Source: Psychromonas sp. CNPT3 (GTDB taxonomy: Bacteria > Pseudomonadota > Gammaproteobacteria > Enterobacterales > Psychromonadaceae). From it: a stretch of DNA of 64,000 nt. The notes beneath the pieces are model-generated. The model was not told the origin of the DNA. It made no database searches and saw nothing but the letters and a program-made list of their open reading frames with translations. The translations under genes were made by a program, and so were the position numbers. Position 1 is the stretch's first letter. Each line of letters begins with the position of its first letter. Positions 48,660 to 58,186 of this stretch are shown in pieces. The DNA lies in assembly GCF_000153405.2 (NCBI RefSeq), contig NC_020802.1, forward strand, positions 1,569,883-1,633,882. The letters are read 5' to 3'.

Positions 48660-50003
48660 GTGCTTTATTCACAAGAAGTAAAAAAGATATTAAAATTAAG
48701 TATCCCCCTTTTTATCGCTCAGTTTGCACAAACTGCAATGGGCTTTGTCGATACCATCATGGCCGGTGGCGTCAGTGCGAATGATATGGCTGCCGTGTCA
48801 ATTGCTGCCAGTATTTGGCTACCTTGTATCTTATTTGGGGTGGGCATATTAATGGCAATGATCCCTTTGATCGCACAAGCGGATGGCGGACGACAATACG
48901 ATAAAATACCCCGTTTAGGCCAACAAGGTTTATATGTGGCGTTATTACTCTGTGTGCCTATTGCACTGATTTTATATAATGCAGGTTGGCTTGTTGATCA
49001 AATGCAAATTGAAGATTCTTTAAAAAGCATCACAACACGCTATTTATACGCGGTGATCCCCGCTATTCCCGCTTTTTTATTATTTCAGGCCTTACGTAAT
49101 TATGTCGAAGGCTTGTCATTAACCAAACCTGCGATGGTCATCAGTTTTATCGGATTACTTGCAAATATTCCTCTTAACTGGATTTTTGTATACGGCAAGT
49201 TTGGCATGCCTGCATTAGGTGGCGTCGGCTGCGGTATTGCAACCACCTTAGTCTATTGGATCATGCTTTTCGCCCTTTTTGTTTATGTCTTATATGCTAA
49301 AAAATTGCAGCATACCCCATTGTTCGTGAATATAGAAAAACCCAATTGGCTGGTTATTGGTGACATTTCTAAATTAGGTTTACCCGTTGCGATTGCTATC
49401 TTTTTTGAAGTCACGATCTTTGCAGGGATAGCCGTTCTTGTCGCGCCACTAGGGGCTTTGATTGTCGCCTCGCATCAAATTGCCATGAACTTTTCAAGCA
49501 TGGTGTTTATGCTACCGATGAGCATTGCCAGTGCGGTAAGTATTCGCGTTGGCTTTAATTTAGGTAATGGCAGTACTTTAGGCGCAAAAAATGCCAGTTA
49601 TGCAGGTCTTAGTGTGGGTTTATCTTTGGCTGTTGTCAGCGCCATCTTAACGTTACTGTTTAGAGAGGAGATTGCGCGCCTTTATACTGATAATCTACAG
49701 GTTATTAATCTCGCCGTGACCTTGATCATTTTCTCTGCACTGTATCAATGTGTCGATGCACTGCAAGTTGTTGCAGCAGGCGCATTACGTGGCTATAAAG
49801 AGATGGTTGCCATCTTTACACGTACTTTTGTCGCCTATTGGGTTGTCGGCTTACCGCTCGGCTATATATTAGCCAGAACAGATATGCTGACGGAGCCGAT
49901 GGGTGCAAAAGGATTTTGGGTCGGCATAACAATAGGTTTAACGGTCGCTGCAATCTTACTCGGACAACGCTTATACGTTGTGCAAAAGAAACAAACCTAT
50001 TAA
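48660..50003 (+). CDS. norM: NorM-type MATE multidrug efflux pump
   Basis: About 447 residues with twelve predicted membrane segments. The NorM start is clear: KKILKLSIPLFIAQFAQTAM, GFVDTIMAGGVSANDMAAVS, and the second repeat FFEVTIFAGIAVLVAPLGAL, ASHQIAMNFSSMVFMLPMS. It exports cationic drugs in exchange for sodium or protons. GTG at 48660 is chosen because GGAG lies 6 nt upstream; a TTG at 48648 is in frame but overlaps that ribosome site. It is convergent with polB. Confidence 0.9.
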   Translation: MLYSQEVKKILKLSIPLFIAQFAQTAMGFVDTIMAGGVSANDMAAVSIAASIWLPCILFGVGILMAMIPLIAQADGGRQYDKIPRLGQQGLYVALLLCVPIALILYNAGWLVDQMQIEDSLKSITTRYLYAVIPAIPAFLLFQALRNYVEGLSLTKPAMVISFIGLLANIPLNWIFVYGKFGMPALGGVGCGIATTLVYWIMLFALFVYVLYAKKLQHTPLFVNIEKPNWLVIGDISKLGLPVAIAIFFEVTIFAGIAVLVAPLGALIVASHQIAMNFSSMVFMLPMSIASAVSIRVGFNLGNGSTLGAKNASYAGLSVGLSLAVVSAILTLLFREEIARLYTDNLQVINLAVTLIIFSALYQCVDALQVVAAGALRGYKEMVAIFTRTFVAYWVVGLPLGYILARTDMLTEPMGAKGFWVGITIGLTVAAILLGQRLYVVQKKQTY

Positions 50004-50031
50004 AAACCCAAGCACTTAAAAATTTAGTGAA

Positions 50032-50059
50032 CTCATGAAGTCCTGAGCGACTTCATGAG
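50032..50059. repeat. Long perfect hairpin after norM
   Basis: Arms CTCATGAAGTC and GACTTCATGAG (11 bp, perfect) with loop CTGAGC, 28 nt past the norM stop. It lacks a following T run, so it is not a classical terminator, but it is well placed to end or protect the norM mRNA. Confidence 0.75.
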
Positions 50060-50075
50060 AATGACCTCCACTTAA

Positions 50076-50235
50076 ATCCACCAGCTGCTCATTCAAATAT
50101 AATCAGATAAGTAATAGCACAAAGACAATCACGCATTATTACCTCTAAAACAACGTGCTTTTTCTAGATAAATTCCTCAACATCTGCATTTATCCACCAG
50201 CTGTGACGTTAAACATAATAAGATAAGTCATGCGC
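50076..50235. repeat. Direct repeat pair in the norM-polB gap
   Basis: ATCCACCAGCTG at 50076-50087 and 50192-50203, each followed 17 nt later by AGATAAGT (50105-50112 and 50221-50228). Further bases in between match. The repeat unit is about 44 bp and occurs twice, 116 bp apart. Confidence 0.75.
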
Positions 50236-50257
50236 AATAATTAACGTACTGTCATTG

Positions 50258-52723
50258 CTAAAATAGCGTTCCCTGTGCGGAGATAAGTTGCTCAAAATTA
50301 ACATTTAAAACGGGAGCTAACGCATCCACAATGGGTTTTAACTGTTTATCAATATAATGTTGATAGTCAATGTCTGCACATTGATACTCTTTGGCTTGCG
50401 CGCCATTGACCGTGATAAGGTAAGCAATACGGCCGGTATTTTGATAACGTAAAGGTCGACCCTTTTCTGCATTTTTTTGATCAGCAAATAAGGCAGCTTT
50501 CACTTGCGGCGGGATATTTTTTACATAATCTTGCAAAGGCCTGCGCAGGCGTTTGTGATAAATCAGCTGCGCATCTAACTCTCCCTTTTTTAAACGCAAT
50601 ACGGTGTTAATGATCAACGCGTCAATCGATTGCTTGGCAAATAACTGTTTATAGATTTGTTTTTGGAAAATTTGTGCCATTTGCGTCCAATCGGAGCGCA
50701 CGCTCTCAAGGCCTTTAAACAAAAGGTGTTCGCCACTTTCATCTGTCTTTAAACCCACATAACGTTTTTTAGATCCCACATCAGATCCGCGTAATGTCGG
50801 CATAAAAAACTGACTAAAACAACTTTCAAATTCAATTTCCAAATAACTTGGCAACGAAAATTCATCTGCAATACGCGCGGTCCAGTAGTTATTTATCTTC
50901 TTTGCTAATACTTTACCCTGCGCCTGTGCCTGCAATAAGTTTTCACAAGACGCTAAACTAATAAAAGTAGAGTCTGTATCCCCATAGATAACCTCTAATG
51001 AATGCTCACTTTCTAATTGCTCTATAAAGTGACGAGTATCTTTCATTATTTGATGCCCACGTAAGGTGATAGAGCTTGCTAAGCGCGTATCATGAAAACG
51101 GCAACCTGCCGATCCAAGCACCCCATACATACTGTTCATAATAATTTTAATGGCATGTTGAAAAGGTTGATTACCCTCTTTCTTTGCTTCTTCTCGGGCG
51201 CGCGTTAATTTATCTAAAATGGCAGGGAGATGATGTTTCTCGCGACTAAAGCGCGCGCCTTTAAAGCCTTCTATGCTTAACGATGGTTTTTCTAATAAAC
51301 CACAGATCATGCCCATAGGATCAATTTTAAAGGTGCGGATGATAGAAGGATACAAGGACTTAAAATCGAGCAACAGGACCCAGCCATATAAACCAGGCTT
51401 GGAGTCCATCACAAAGCCTCCTGGGGAGTGTTGTGCTTGGATATCACCTATGTTCGGTGCAATATAGCCACTGCGATGTAATAAAGGTAAATACAAATTA
51501 CTAAAGGCTGCCACCGATGCGCCCCGCCTATCGAGAGCAAGGCCCGTTAACTGAGCACGCTCAATGCTATATTCTAATAATTTCAGTTTTCTAAATATAC
51601 GCTCCACCAGCCAGCAATCTTGTAAATTATAACGGGCCAATGCTAATCTATCTTGCTCAAATTGACGCTGTATGACCAAACCTTTGTCCCACTCCATCGC
51701 CTCCGCATCTAACTTACCCTCACCTAGCAATTTTTCACTCACAAACTGTAAGCTAAAACTGTCAAAATGCAGTGATGCATTTTTTAAGAGTTCAATCCCA
51801 TCTAATACAACGCGGCCGTTAAGCGTTAATGTCCCTTGGCTATTTGTATTCGAATGTGCCCGCCAACGCATCATTGATCCATCACGGCCAATATTTAACG
51901 ACAGGTTGTATAATTTAGCGCGGCTCAGTAAAAGGCGCATATCAAACTGTACGACTGACCAGCCAATAATAATATCGGGATCAAAATCAACGAACCAAGT
52001 TTGTAAGGCATTTAATAAAACCCATTCATTTTCACACCAATGAATGTTCATCTCACTTTTAAGCGATCCATCCCCTACCATAAAGAGTAATGATTGGCTT
52101 GTTGGTGTTGATGTAAAAATGCCCTGCGCATCACTATTATTTAAGGTTAAGCCCACACTGTACAGTTCTTGAGAGGGACTACATTCTATGTCTAAAGAAA
52201 CGACTTTAAGGGAGGGTACAACCTTCGAGGGAGATAGCGTCGCATGTTGACAAGACCAATAGCGCCCCATCCAAGTAAACTCACCGCTAATTTGAGCGCT
52301 TCCATAAATAAAGCGTTCCATCAGATAGCGATCACTGATAGAAATATCCGCTTCAAAAATACGACAACCTAATTGCCTAATATGCTTTTGTAAGACGCGT
52401 GATTGACGCCCCGTTAAACTATATAGCGCAGTTACCTTTTCACCACTAAAAGATTGTAAAGCCAAGGGGCGCACTTCATCAATATTTAGCTCACTCTCAT
52501 CACAAGCGGCCTCTATTTTAGGCCAGTCACTTTGTAACACTAAAAAAACATAACGCTGTCCTTTGATCACCGCACGACAAGGGCCTTGTGTTGTTGAAAA
52601 CCAAAAAACGAGATCAACGCCAAAGCCTGTCTCTAATTGTTGACGAGAAAGAAGCAAACCGGAAAGTTGCTTGGATGATGGTAAAGAAAGACTCATATAA
52701 GGGGGATCCGCAGGTGCGCTCAT
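50258..52723 (-). CDS. polB: DNA polymerase II (family B)
   Basis: 821 residues from the first ATG, or 812 from the next in-frame ATG (52696); E. coli PolB has 783. Exonuclease motifs: SLDIECSPSQ (Exo I), IIIGWSVVQFDMRLL (Exo II), YNLQDCWLVERIF (Exo III). Polymerase motifs: LLDFKSLYPSIIRTF (A), KIIMNSMYGVLGSAG (B), VIYGDTDSTFISL (C). Everything needed for a proofreading translesion/repair polymerase is present. In E. coli it is SOS-induced; I see no clear LexA box upstream here. Confidence 0.95.
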   Translation of the reverse strand: MSAPADPPYMSLSLPSSKQLSGLLLSRQQLETGFGVDLVFWFSTTQGPCRAVIKGQRYVFLVLQSDWPKIEAACDESELNIDEVRPLALQSFSGEKVTALYSLTGRQSRVLQKHIRQLGCRIFEADISISDRYLMERFIYGSAQISGEFTWMGRYWSCQHATLSPSKVVPSLKVVSLDIECSPSQELYSVGLTLNNSDAQGIFTSTPTSQSLLFMVGDGSLKSEMNIHWCENEWVLLNALQTWFVDFDPDIIIGWSVVQFDMRLLLSRAKLYNLSLNIGRDGSMMRWRAHSNTNSQGTLTLNGRVVLDGIELLKNASLHFDSFSLQFVSEKLLGEGKLDAEAMEWDKGLVIQRQFEQDRLALARYNLQDCWLVERIFRKLKLLEYSIERAQLTGLALDRRGASVAAFSNLYLPLLHRSGYIAPNIGDIQAQHSPGGFVMDSKPGLYGWVLLLDFKSLYPSIIRTFKIDPMGMICGLLEKPSLSIEGFKGARFSREKHHLPAILDKLTRAREEAKKEGNQPFQHAIKIIMNSMYGVLGSAGCRFHDTRLASSITLRGHQIMKDTRHFIEQLESEHSLEVIYGDTDSTFISLASCENLLQAQAQGKVLAKKINNYWTARIADEFSLPSYLEIEFESCFSQFFMPTLRGSDVGSKKRYVGLKTDESGEHLLFKGLESVRSDWTQMAQIFQKQIYKQLFAKQSIDALIINTVLRLKKGELDAQLIYHKRLRRPLQDYVKNIPPQVKAALFADQKNAEKGRPLRYQNTGRIAYLITVNGAQAKEYQCADIDYQHYIDKQLKPIVDALAPVLNVNFEQLISAQGTLF

Positions 52724-52812
52724 AAAGATAAAAACAGGATCAAATTAAGGTTAAATATCATAACTGAACTATATTCATAAACATACTTTTACTTTCAACA
52801 TGATATCTCCCT

Positions 52813-52832
52813 ACCTAACGGCTTCATTAGGT
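52813..52832. promoter_or_regulatory. Inverted repeat just upstream of fatty-acid gene cluster
   Basis: ACCTAA and TTAGGT with 8 nt between, ending 9 nt before the AAGGAG ribosome site of the acyl-CoA synthetase gene. It may be an operator or a small leader hairpin. It does not match the E. coli FadR site. Confidence 0.35.
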
Positions 52833-52850
52833 GACAAATAAGGAGCTTAT

Positions 52851-54608
52851 ATGCAAAATTACAAAACCCTTGTACACATGTTGCAACACGTTAGTCATTC
52901 TTATCAGAGTGCATCTGCACTGAATTTTAAGCACCATGACAAATGGCAACATATTTCGACAGAAAATTTTGTCGAAACGGTGCGCCGTATTGCTTTAGGT
53001 TTACGTAGTATCGGCGTTAAAGCCCATGATGGCGTTGCCATTATTGCGGATCCCTCTCCACATTGGTTAATGTTTGATTTAGCCATTATGATCAATAAAG
53101 CCTATTCAGTGCCTATTTTTGCCAATGTATCCTCGAAAAACTTTGAATACCAAAAAAACAACAGTGATATTAACTACCTGTTCCTCAATACCCGTCAAAG
53201 CTTAAATCCATGCATACTAAGTAATTTAGAGTCACTTAAAAAAGTGATCTGTTTTGATGATGCAGAGCCCAATAAGAACAGTATTTCCTATCCCGACTTA
53301 CTCGCTCTTGGTGATAAGCTCTCCAACGAGCAGCCACAACTTTTTGCGCAAATGCGTGATGCAGTTAAAGAAGAGGATATTGCCACCATTATTTACACAA
53401 GTGGCTCAACGGGTGTTCCAAAAGGGGTTGAGATCAGCCATAAAAATTTAATTTCACAAATTAACAGTACCGGTTTACGTTTTCCGCTCGATCCACAAAA
53501 AGATAAAATATTAAGTTGCTTACCCTTAGCACATGTTTTTGAGCGCATGGTGATCTACTATTACTTTTCAACGGGTAGCCCGATTTACTTTGCAGACGAC
53601 ATTAAAAAAGTGGGCGATATATTACGTGAAATCAAACCAACCGTGATAACGATGGTGCCGCGCCTGTTAGAAAAAGTATACGCCAAGATGCATGCGCGCA
53701 TTAATGAGCAAACTGGCCTAAAGAAAAAACTGGTTAAGCTTGCCTTCACGCGTGCAATATCTAAAGTCCCCGCCCCTAATACTGCGCAAGAATGGGTTTA
53801 TGACAAATTAGTTTACAGTAAGTTACGCGACGCCCTAGGGGGTAATTTACGAGTGTTGATTGTAGGAGGCTCTGCACTGAGTACGAGCATGGAGAACTTC
53901 TATAGGAACATCGGTTTTAATATTTATCAAGGCTATGGCTTAACAGAAAGTAGCCCGGTACTCGCCGTTAACTACCCTGGGCACGTTCGTTATCGCAGTG
54001 TCGGTAAAATATGGCCAGATGTAGACATTAAAATCGCAGACGATCATGAAATATTAGCGAAAGGCCCTAATATTATGATCGGTTACCATAATAATGAAAA
54101 AGCCACCAAAGAAGCGATTGATAGTGAGGGTTACTTACATACGGGAGATCTTGGCTCTGTCGACAGTGATGGATACTTAACAATTACTGGGCGCAAAAAA
54201 GAAATTTTTAAAACATCTAATGGCAAATATGTCAGCCCTGTTCCCATAGAGCAATCCTTATGTAAATCGCCACTCATTGATATGGCAGCGATCATCGGTG
54301 AAAACAAACCTTTTGTCAGTTGTTTACTTTTTCCCGATTATGAGAATTTAGACGCGCTACGTGAGCTACGAGGTTGCAGCAAGATGAGCGATGATGAATT
54401 TCTAAACTCCGATGGCGTCAAAAAAGAGATATTGGCACAGGTAGATGCCATTAATGCACAGTTAAGTACATGGGAGCAAATACACAAATTTGAATTTATA
54501 AAGCAGCCTATCACCATTGAAAGTGGAGAGCTTACGCCAACCATGAAATTAAGACGCCATATTATCGAAACGAAATTTTCGACCGTTATTGACACCTTTT
54601 ATTCATAA
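52851..54608 (+). CDS. Long-chain acyl-CoA synthetase (FadD-like, ACSL/bubblegum clade)
   Basis: 585 residues. ANL motifs: IIYTSGSTGVPKGVEISHKN (near 180), LPLAHVFERMVIYYYF, YGLTESSPVLAVN (near 365), TGDLGSVDSDGYLTITGR and KKEIFKTSNGKYVSPVPIEQ. The FERM stretch and the KTSNGKYVSP linker are typical of long-chain acyl-CoA synthetases of the eukaryote-like clade. It makes acyl-CoA for the downstream oxidation enzymes. AAGGAG lies 7 nt before ATG. It is the first gene of a plus-strand cluster with fadI, fadJ and an acyl-CoA dehydrogenase, 50 nt before fadI. Confidence 0.88.
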   Translation: MQNYKTLVHMLQHVSHSYQSASALNFKHHDKWQHISTENFVETVRRIALGLRSIGVKAHDGVAIIADPSPHWLMFDLAIMINKAYSVPIFANVSSKNFEYQKNNSDINYLFLNTRQSLNPCILSNLESLKKVICFDDAEPNKNSISYPDLLALGDKLSNEQPQLFAQMRDAVKEEDIATIIYTSGSTGVPKGVEISHKNLISQINSTGLRFPLDPQKDKILSCLPLAHVFERMVIYYYFSTGSPIYFADDIKKVGDILREIKPTVITMVPRLLEKVYAKMHARINEQTGLKKKLVKLAFTRAISKVPAPNTAQEWVYDKLVYSKLRDALGGNLRVLIVGGSALSTSMENFYRNIGFNIYQGYGLTESSPVLAVNYPGHVRYRSVGKIWPDVDIKIADDHEILAKGPNIMIGYHNNEKATKEAIDSEGYLHTGDLGSVDSDGYLTITGRKKEIFKTSNGKYVSPVPIEQSLCKSPLIDMAAIIGENKPFVSCLLFPDYENLDALRELRGCSKMSDDEFLNSDGVKKEILAQVDAINAQLSTWEQIHKFEFIKQPITIESGELTPTMKLRRHIIETKFSTVIDTFYS

Positions 54609-54658
54609 ACAGATTTTTATGCCAGACATAATGTGCTCGCCCTTATTTGGAGATATGT

Positions 54659-55948
54659 ATGAAACAAAGACTCGCGATCGTAGAGGGGATAAGAACCCCT
54701 TTTTGTAAAGCTGGAAGCGTCATGTCAGGACTTCAGGCTGATGACTTAGGCGCGATGGTCGTTAAAGAATTAATAGCTAAAACCGAGATACCGCCGCACT
54801 TAATCGATGAACTGATTATGGGTAATGTGGGTCAGCCGTCTAATGCATGCAATATTGCACGGGTGATTGCTTTAAAAGCGGGCCTACCTGAGGATTTAAG
54901 TGCTTATACCGTACATCGCAACTGTGCATCAGGCCTACAAAGCATCAGCAGTGGCTATGAAAAGTTATTGGCAGGTCAAGGTGAGGTTCTCATTGTGGGT
55001 GGCACCGAAAGCATGAGTAATTACCCGTTTAAATTTAGTAAAAAAATGACCTATTTATTAAGTGAGTTAATCAAAGCGCGCACTGTCACAGATAAATTAC
55101 GCTTACTGTGCTCTTTTCGCCCTCAGGACTTAAAACCTGTTATTGCAATTGTTGAAGGCTTAACAGATCCTACTTGTGGCTTAAACATGGGACAAACTGC
55201 CGAGATATTAGCCAGTGAATTTTCTATCAGCCGAGAGCAACAAGATGCCTTTGCCTTACAATCACACTTAAACGCTGATCGCGCGCAACAAAAAGGGATC
55301 TTAAGCGAAGAGATCCTCTCGATATTTTTAGCGCCTCATTACCCTAAAGTGCAACACCATGATAACTCGATCCGCGAAGATCAAAGTTTAGAGAAGCTCG
55401 CAAAGTTAAAACCCTTCTTTAATAAGTTAAATGGCACGATCACCGTCGCCAATGCATGTCCCATCAGTGATGGTGCCGGCGCTTTACTTATCATGCTCGA
55501 AGACAAAGCGCGCGAATTGGGCTATCAGCCACTCGGTTATTTAAGCGACTATAGCTATGCAGGGTTAGCACCTGATCATATGGGACTTGGCCCCGTTTAT
55601 GCCACAGCAAAACTACTCAAAAAAAGTGGTCTTAAAATGCAAGACTTTGATTTGATCGAATTAAACGAAGCCTTTGCAGCCCAAGTTTTAGCCAATGAGA
55701 GTGCCTTTTCATCGACTCTTTTTGCTCAAAAGTTCTTAGGTCAAGATAAGGCATTAGGGAGCATTGATAAAACACTTTTAAATGTGAATGGGGGCGCGAT
55801 TGCATTAGGCCACCCTGTTGGCGCAACCGGCACAAGACTCGTACTAACCCTACTTAAAGAATTACGTCGTCGTAATAAAAATAGAGGTCTCGCCACACTG
55901 TGTATTGGGGGCGGACAAGGTGCTGCATTCGTATTGGAGGTACAATAA
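54659..55948 (+). CDS. fadI: 3-ketoacyl-CoA thiolase FadI
   Basis: 429 residues; E. coli FadI has 436. The thiolase active-site residues are Cys in [11 protein letters not shown] (near 92), His in [14 protein letters not shown], and the second Cys in [21 protein letters not shown] at the start and the long insert (about 120-175, [20 protein letters not shown]-like) mark the FadI/HADHB type rather than FadA. It cleaves 3-ketoacyl-CoA to acetyl-CoA in the last step of beta-oxidation. GGAG precedes ATG; the TAA stop overlaps the fadJ start (TAATG). Confidence 0.93.
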   Translation: MKQRLAIVEGIRTPFCKAGSVMSGLQADDLGAMVVKELIAKTEIPPHLIDELIMGNVGQPSNACNIARVIALKAGLPEDLSAYTVHRNCASGLQSISSGYEKLLAGQGEVLIVGGTESMSNYPFKFSKKMTYLLSELIKARTVTDKLRLLCSFRPQDLKPVIAIVEGLTDPTCGLNMGQTAEILASEFSISREQQDAFALQSHLNADRAQQKGILSEEILSIFLAPHYPKVQHHDNSIREDQSLEKLAKLKPFFNKLNGTITVANACPISDGAGALLIMLEDKARELGYQPLGYLSDYSYAGLAPDHMGLGPVYATAKLLKKSGLKMQDFDLIELNEAFAAQVLANESAFSSTLFAQKFLGQDKALGSIDKTLLNVNGGAIALGHPVGATGTRLVLTLLKELRRRNKNRGLATLCIGGGQGAAFVLEVQ

Positions 55949-58116
55949 TGAATTTTACTCTTACTCTCACGGATAATGGGGTTGCTACCCTATGCTTTGA
56001 TATGCCAGATGCCAGTATTAATAAGCTCGATAGCGCAAGCTTAGTCGAGTTGCAAACGCATTTGAAAAATATCAAAGACGATAACAATATTAAACTTTTA
56101 GTGTTTACCAGCCTTAAACCCGGCATTTTTATTGCGGGCGCAGATATTAACGAAATAAAGTCTATCTCAAGCTGCGAAGAAGCCTTTAAAAAAGCGCAAA
56201 TGGGGCAATTAATATTACATCAAATTAGCCTACTTCCCTTTCCTTCACTTGCCGTTATTAATGGCGCCTGTGTAGGCGGAGGCTGTGAACTGGCTTTGGC
56301 TTGTACATACCGATTAATGAGTGGTGCCAAACAAGCAAAAATTGGTTTACCCGAAGTCAGCTTAGGTATTATCCCTGGTTTTGGCGGCTGTGTGCGTTTG
56401 CCTAAATTAATTGGTTTGAGTAATGCTTTGACCTTGATTTTAAGCGCCAAACTCATTAACGCCAAAAAAGCCTATCGTCTACATTTAATTGATGCCGTGT
56501 ATGATGCGCAACAAAAAAATCAAGTCGATGACTTTATTGATAACATAATCTGCGGGCATGCTTTTAAGAAAAACATTTTAAAAAAACGCATACAGAAAAA
56601 AAATGTACAAGGCCTATTAGATAACAATCGTATCGGTCAGCGCCTTATTTTTAAAAAAGCCCAACAAAAATTACTACAAAAAACCAAAGGCCATTATCCA
56701 GCCCCCCTTTTGGCGCTTAAAACCATCGAAAAAACCCTGCATTTGTCCATTGATGAGGCGCTATTAGAGGAAGTGAACGCCTTTGCAAGTATTGCCAGTA
56801 GTGAAATATCTAAGAACTTAATACAGCTGTATTTTACGCAAGATGCACTTAAAAAAGAAAGCGGTGTCAATGCAGATGATATCAGCCCTAAAGATGTTGC
56901 CCAACTTGGCGTTTTAGGTGCGGGCGTCATGGGAGGCGGTATTGCATGGCTGTGTAGCCAAAATGGGATTGATGTGCGCTTAAAAGACATTGACTGGAAC
57001 GCGTTAAATAAAGGCTATCAAACCGCCTCTGGCTATTACGCACAAATGCAAAAGCATCGTAAAATCACCCCCGCGCAGATACGTTTTAAAATGAATAAAA
57101 TATCGGGGGCGGTAAAATACCACGGTTTTAAACAAATTGATTTTGTGATCGAGGCGGTGGTCGAAAAAATAGAAATCAAAAAAACAGTCTTAAGAGAGGT
57201 TGAAAAAGAGCTACCTGAACATGCCATCATTGCCTCTAATACCTCTAGTTTAAGTATTACAGAGATGGCGACGGCGCTTGATCGACCTGAAAATTTTATT
57301 GGTATGCATTTTTTTAACCCCGTTAATCGCATGCCTTTAGTTGAGATCATCAGTGGCGAAAAAAGCAGTCCAGAAACGATTGCTTGTGCGGTAAAGCTGG
57401 CTAAAGCCATGCATAAGACGCCCATTGTGGTGGCCGATTGCAGTGGATTTCTTATTAATCGAATATTGATCCCGATGCTTAATGAGGCGGCTCTCCTTTT
57501 ACAAGAAGGGGCAAGTGTCACAGAGATTGATAGCATCATTACCGAGTTTGGTTTACCGATGGGCCCTTTTACCTTAGCCGATGAAGTCGGGATCGATATT
57601 GCATTCCATGTCGCTAGTATGCTGCAAGGCAGCTATGGAGAGCGCATGAAAGTCGCTGATATTTTAGAGCATGTCTATAAAGAGCACCATTTTTTAGGGA
57701 AAAAATCCGGCCTAGGATTTTATTTACACAGCCCTAAAAAAGCGCATAAACCCCGTTACAATAGTAACTTAGATATTATCTTAACTTACTACCGCGCTCA
57801 ACATCATCAATTTCAGCATGCGTTTACACAGCAAACCATTTTAGATCGATGCATGCTTATTATGGTAAACGAGGCAGCTCGATGTATTGAAGAAAATGTC
57901 GTAAAAAATGCATCTTATTTAGATATGGGCATCATATTAGGCGCCGGTTTCCCCGCCTTTAGAGGGGGAATTTTAAAGTATGCGGATAACAGAGGTCTGA
58001 CAGAAATTTGTGAAACGTTAACTGAGCTTGCGACCAAATATGGCAATCGTTTTACGCCAGCCCCTTTATTACTGCAAAAAGCACAACAAAACAGCCTGTT
58101 TTATAGCCCAAGTTAG
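55948..58116 (+). CDS. fadJ: Multifunctional fatty-acid oxidation subunit FadJ
   Basis: 722 residues; E. coli FadJ has 714. The N-terminal crotonase domain ([47 protein letters not shown]) carries enoyl-CoA hydratase activity with both catalytic Glu (VGGGCEL and GLPEVSLG). The 3-hydroxyacyl-CoA dehydrogenase domain has its Rossmann motif [14 protein letters not shown] near 320, then [12 protein letters not shown] and [15 protein letters not shown]. It forms the trifunctional complex with FadI. The start is set by GGAGG 8 nt upstream, and ATG overlaps the fadI stop by one base. Confidence 0.94.
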   Translation: MNFTLTLTDNGVATLCFDMPDASINKLDSASLVELQTHLKNIKDDNNIKLLVFTSLKPGIFIAGADINEIKSISSCEEAFKKAQMGQLILHQISLLPFPSLAVINGACVGGGCELALACTYRLMSGAKQAKIGLPEVSLGIIPGFGGCVRLPKLIGLSNALTLILSAKLINAKKAYRLHLIDAVYDAQQKNQVDDFIDNIICGHAFKKNILKKRIQKKNVQGLLDNNRIGQRLIFKKAQQKLLQKTKGHYPAPLLALKTIEKTLHLSIDEALLEEVNAFASIASSEISKNLIQLYFTQDALKKESGVNADDISPKDVAQLGVLGAGVMGGGIAWLCSQNGIDVRLKDIDWNALNKGYQTASGYYAQMQKHRKITPAQIRFKMNKISGAVKYHGFKQIDFVIEAVVEKIEIKKTVLREVEKELPEHAIIASNTSSLSITEMATALDRPENFIGMHFFNPVNRMPLVEIISGEKSSPETIACAVKLAKAMHKTPIVVADCSGFLINRILIPMLNEAALLLQEGASVTEIDSIITEFGLPMGPFTLADEVGIDIAFHVASMLQGSYGERMKVADILEHVYKEHHFLGKKSGLGFYLHSPKKAHKPRYNSNLDIILTYYRAQHHQFQHAFTQQTILDRCMLIMVNEAARCIEENVVKNASYLDMGIILGAGFPAFRGGILKYADNRGLTEICETLTELATKYGNRFTPAPLLLQKAQQNSLFYSPS

Positions 58117-58186
58117 CCTCGAAAATAAAATAGCGACTCACTTGTGAGTCTATTGGTTAAAAGAATATAAGTGACAAGGAGATAAT

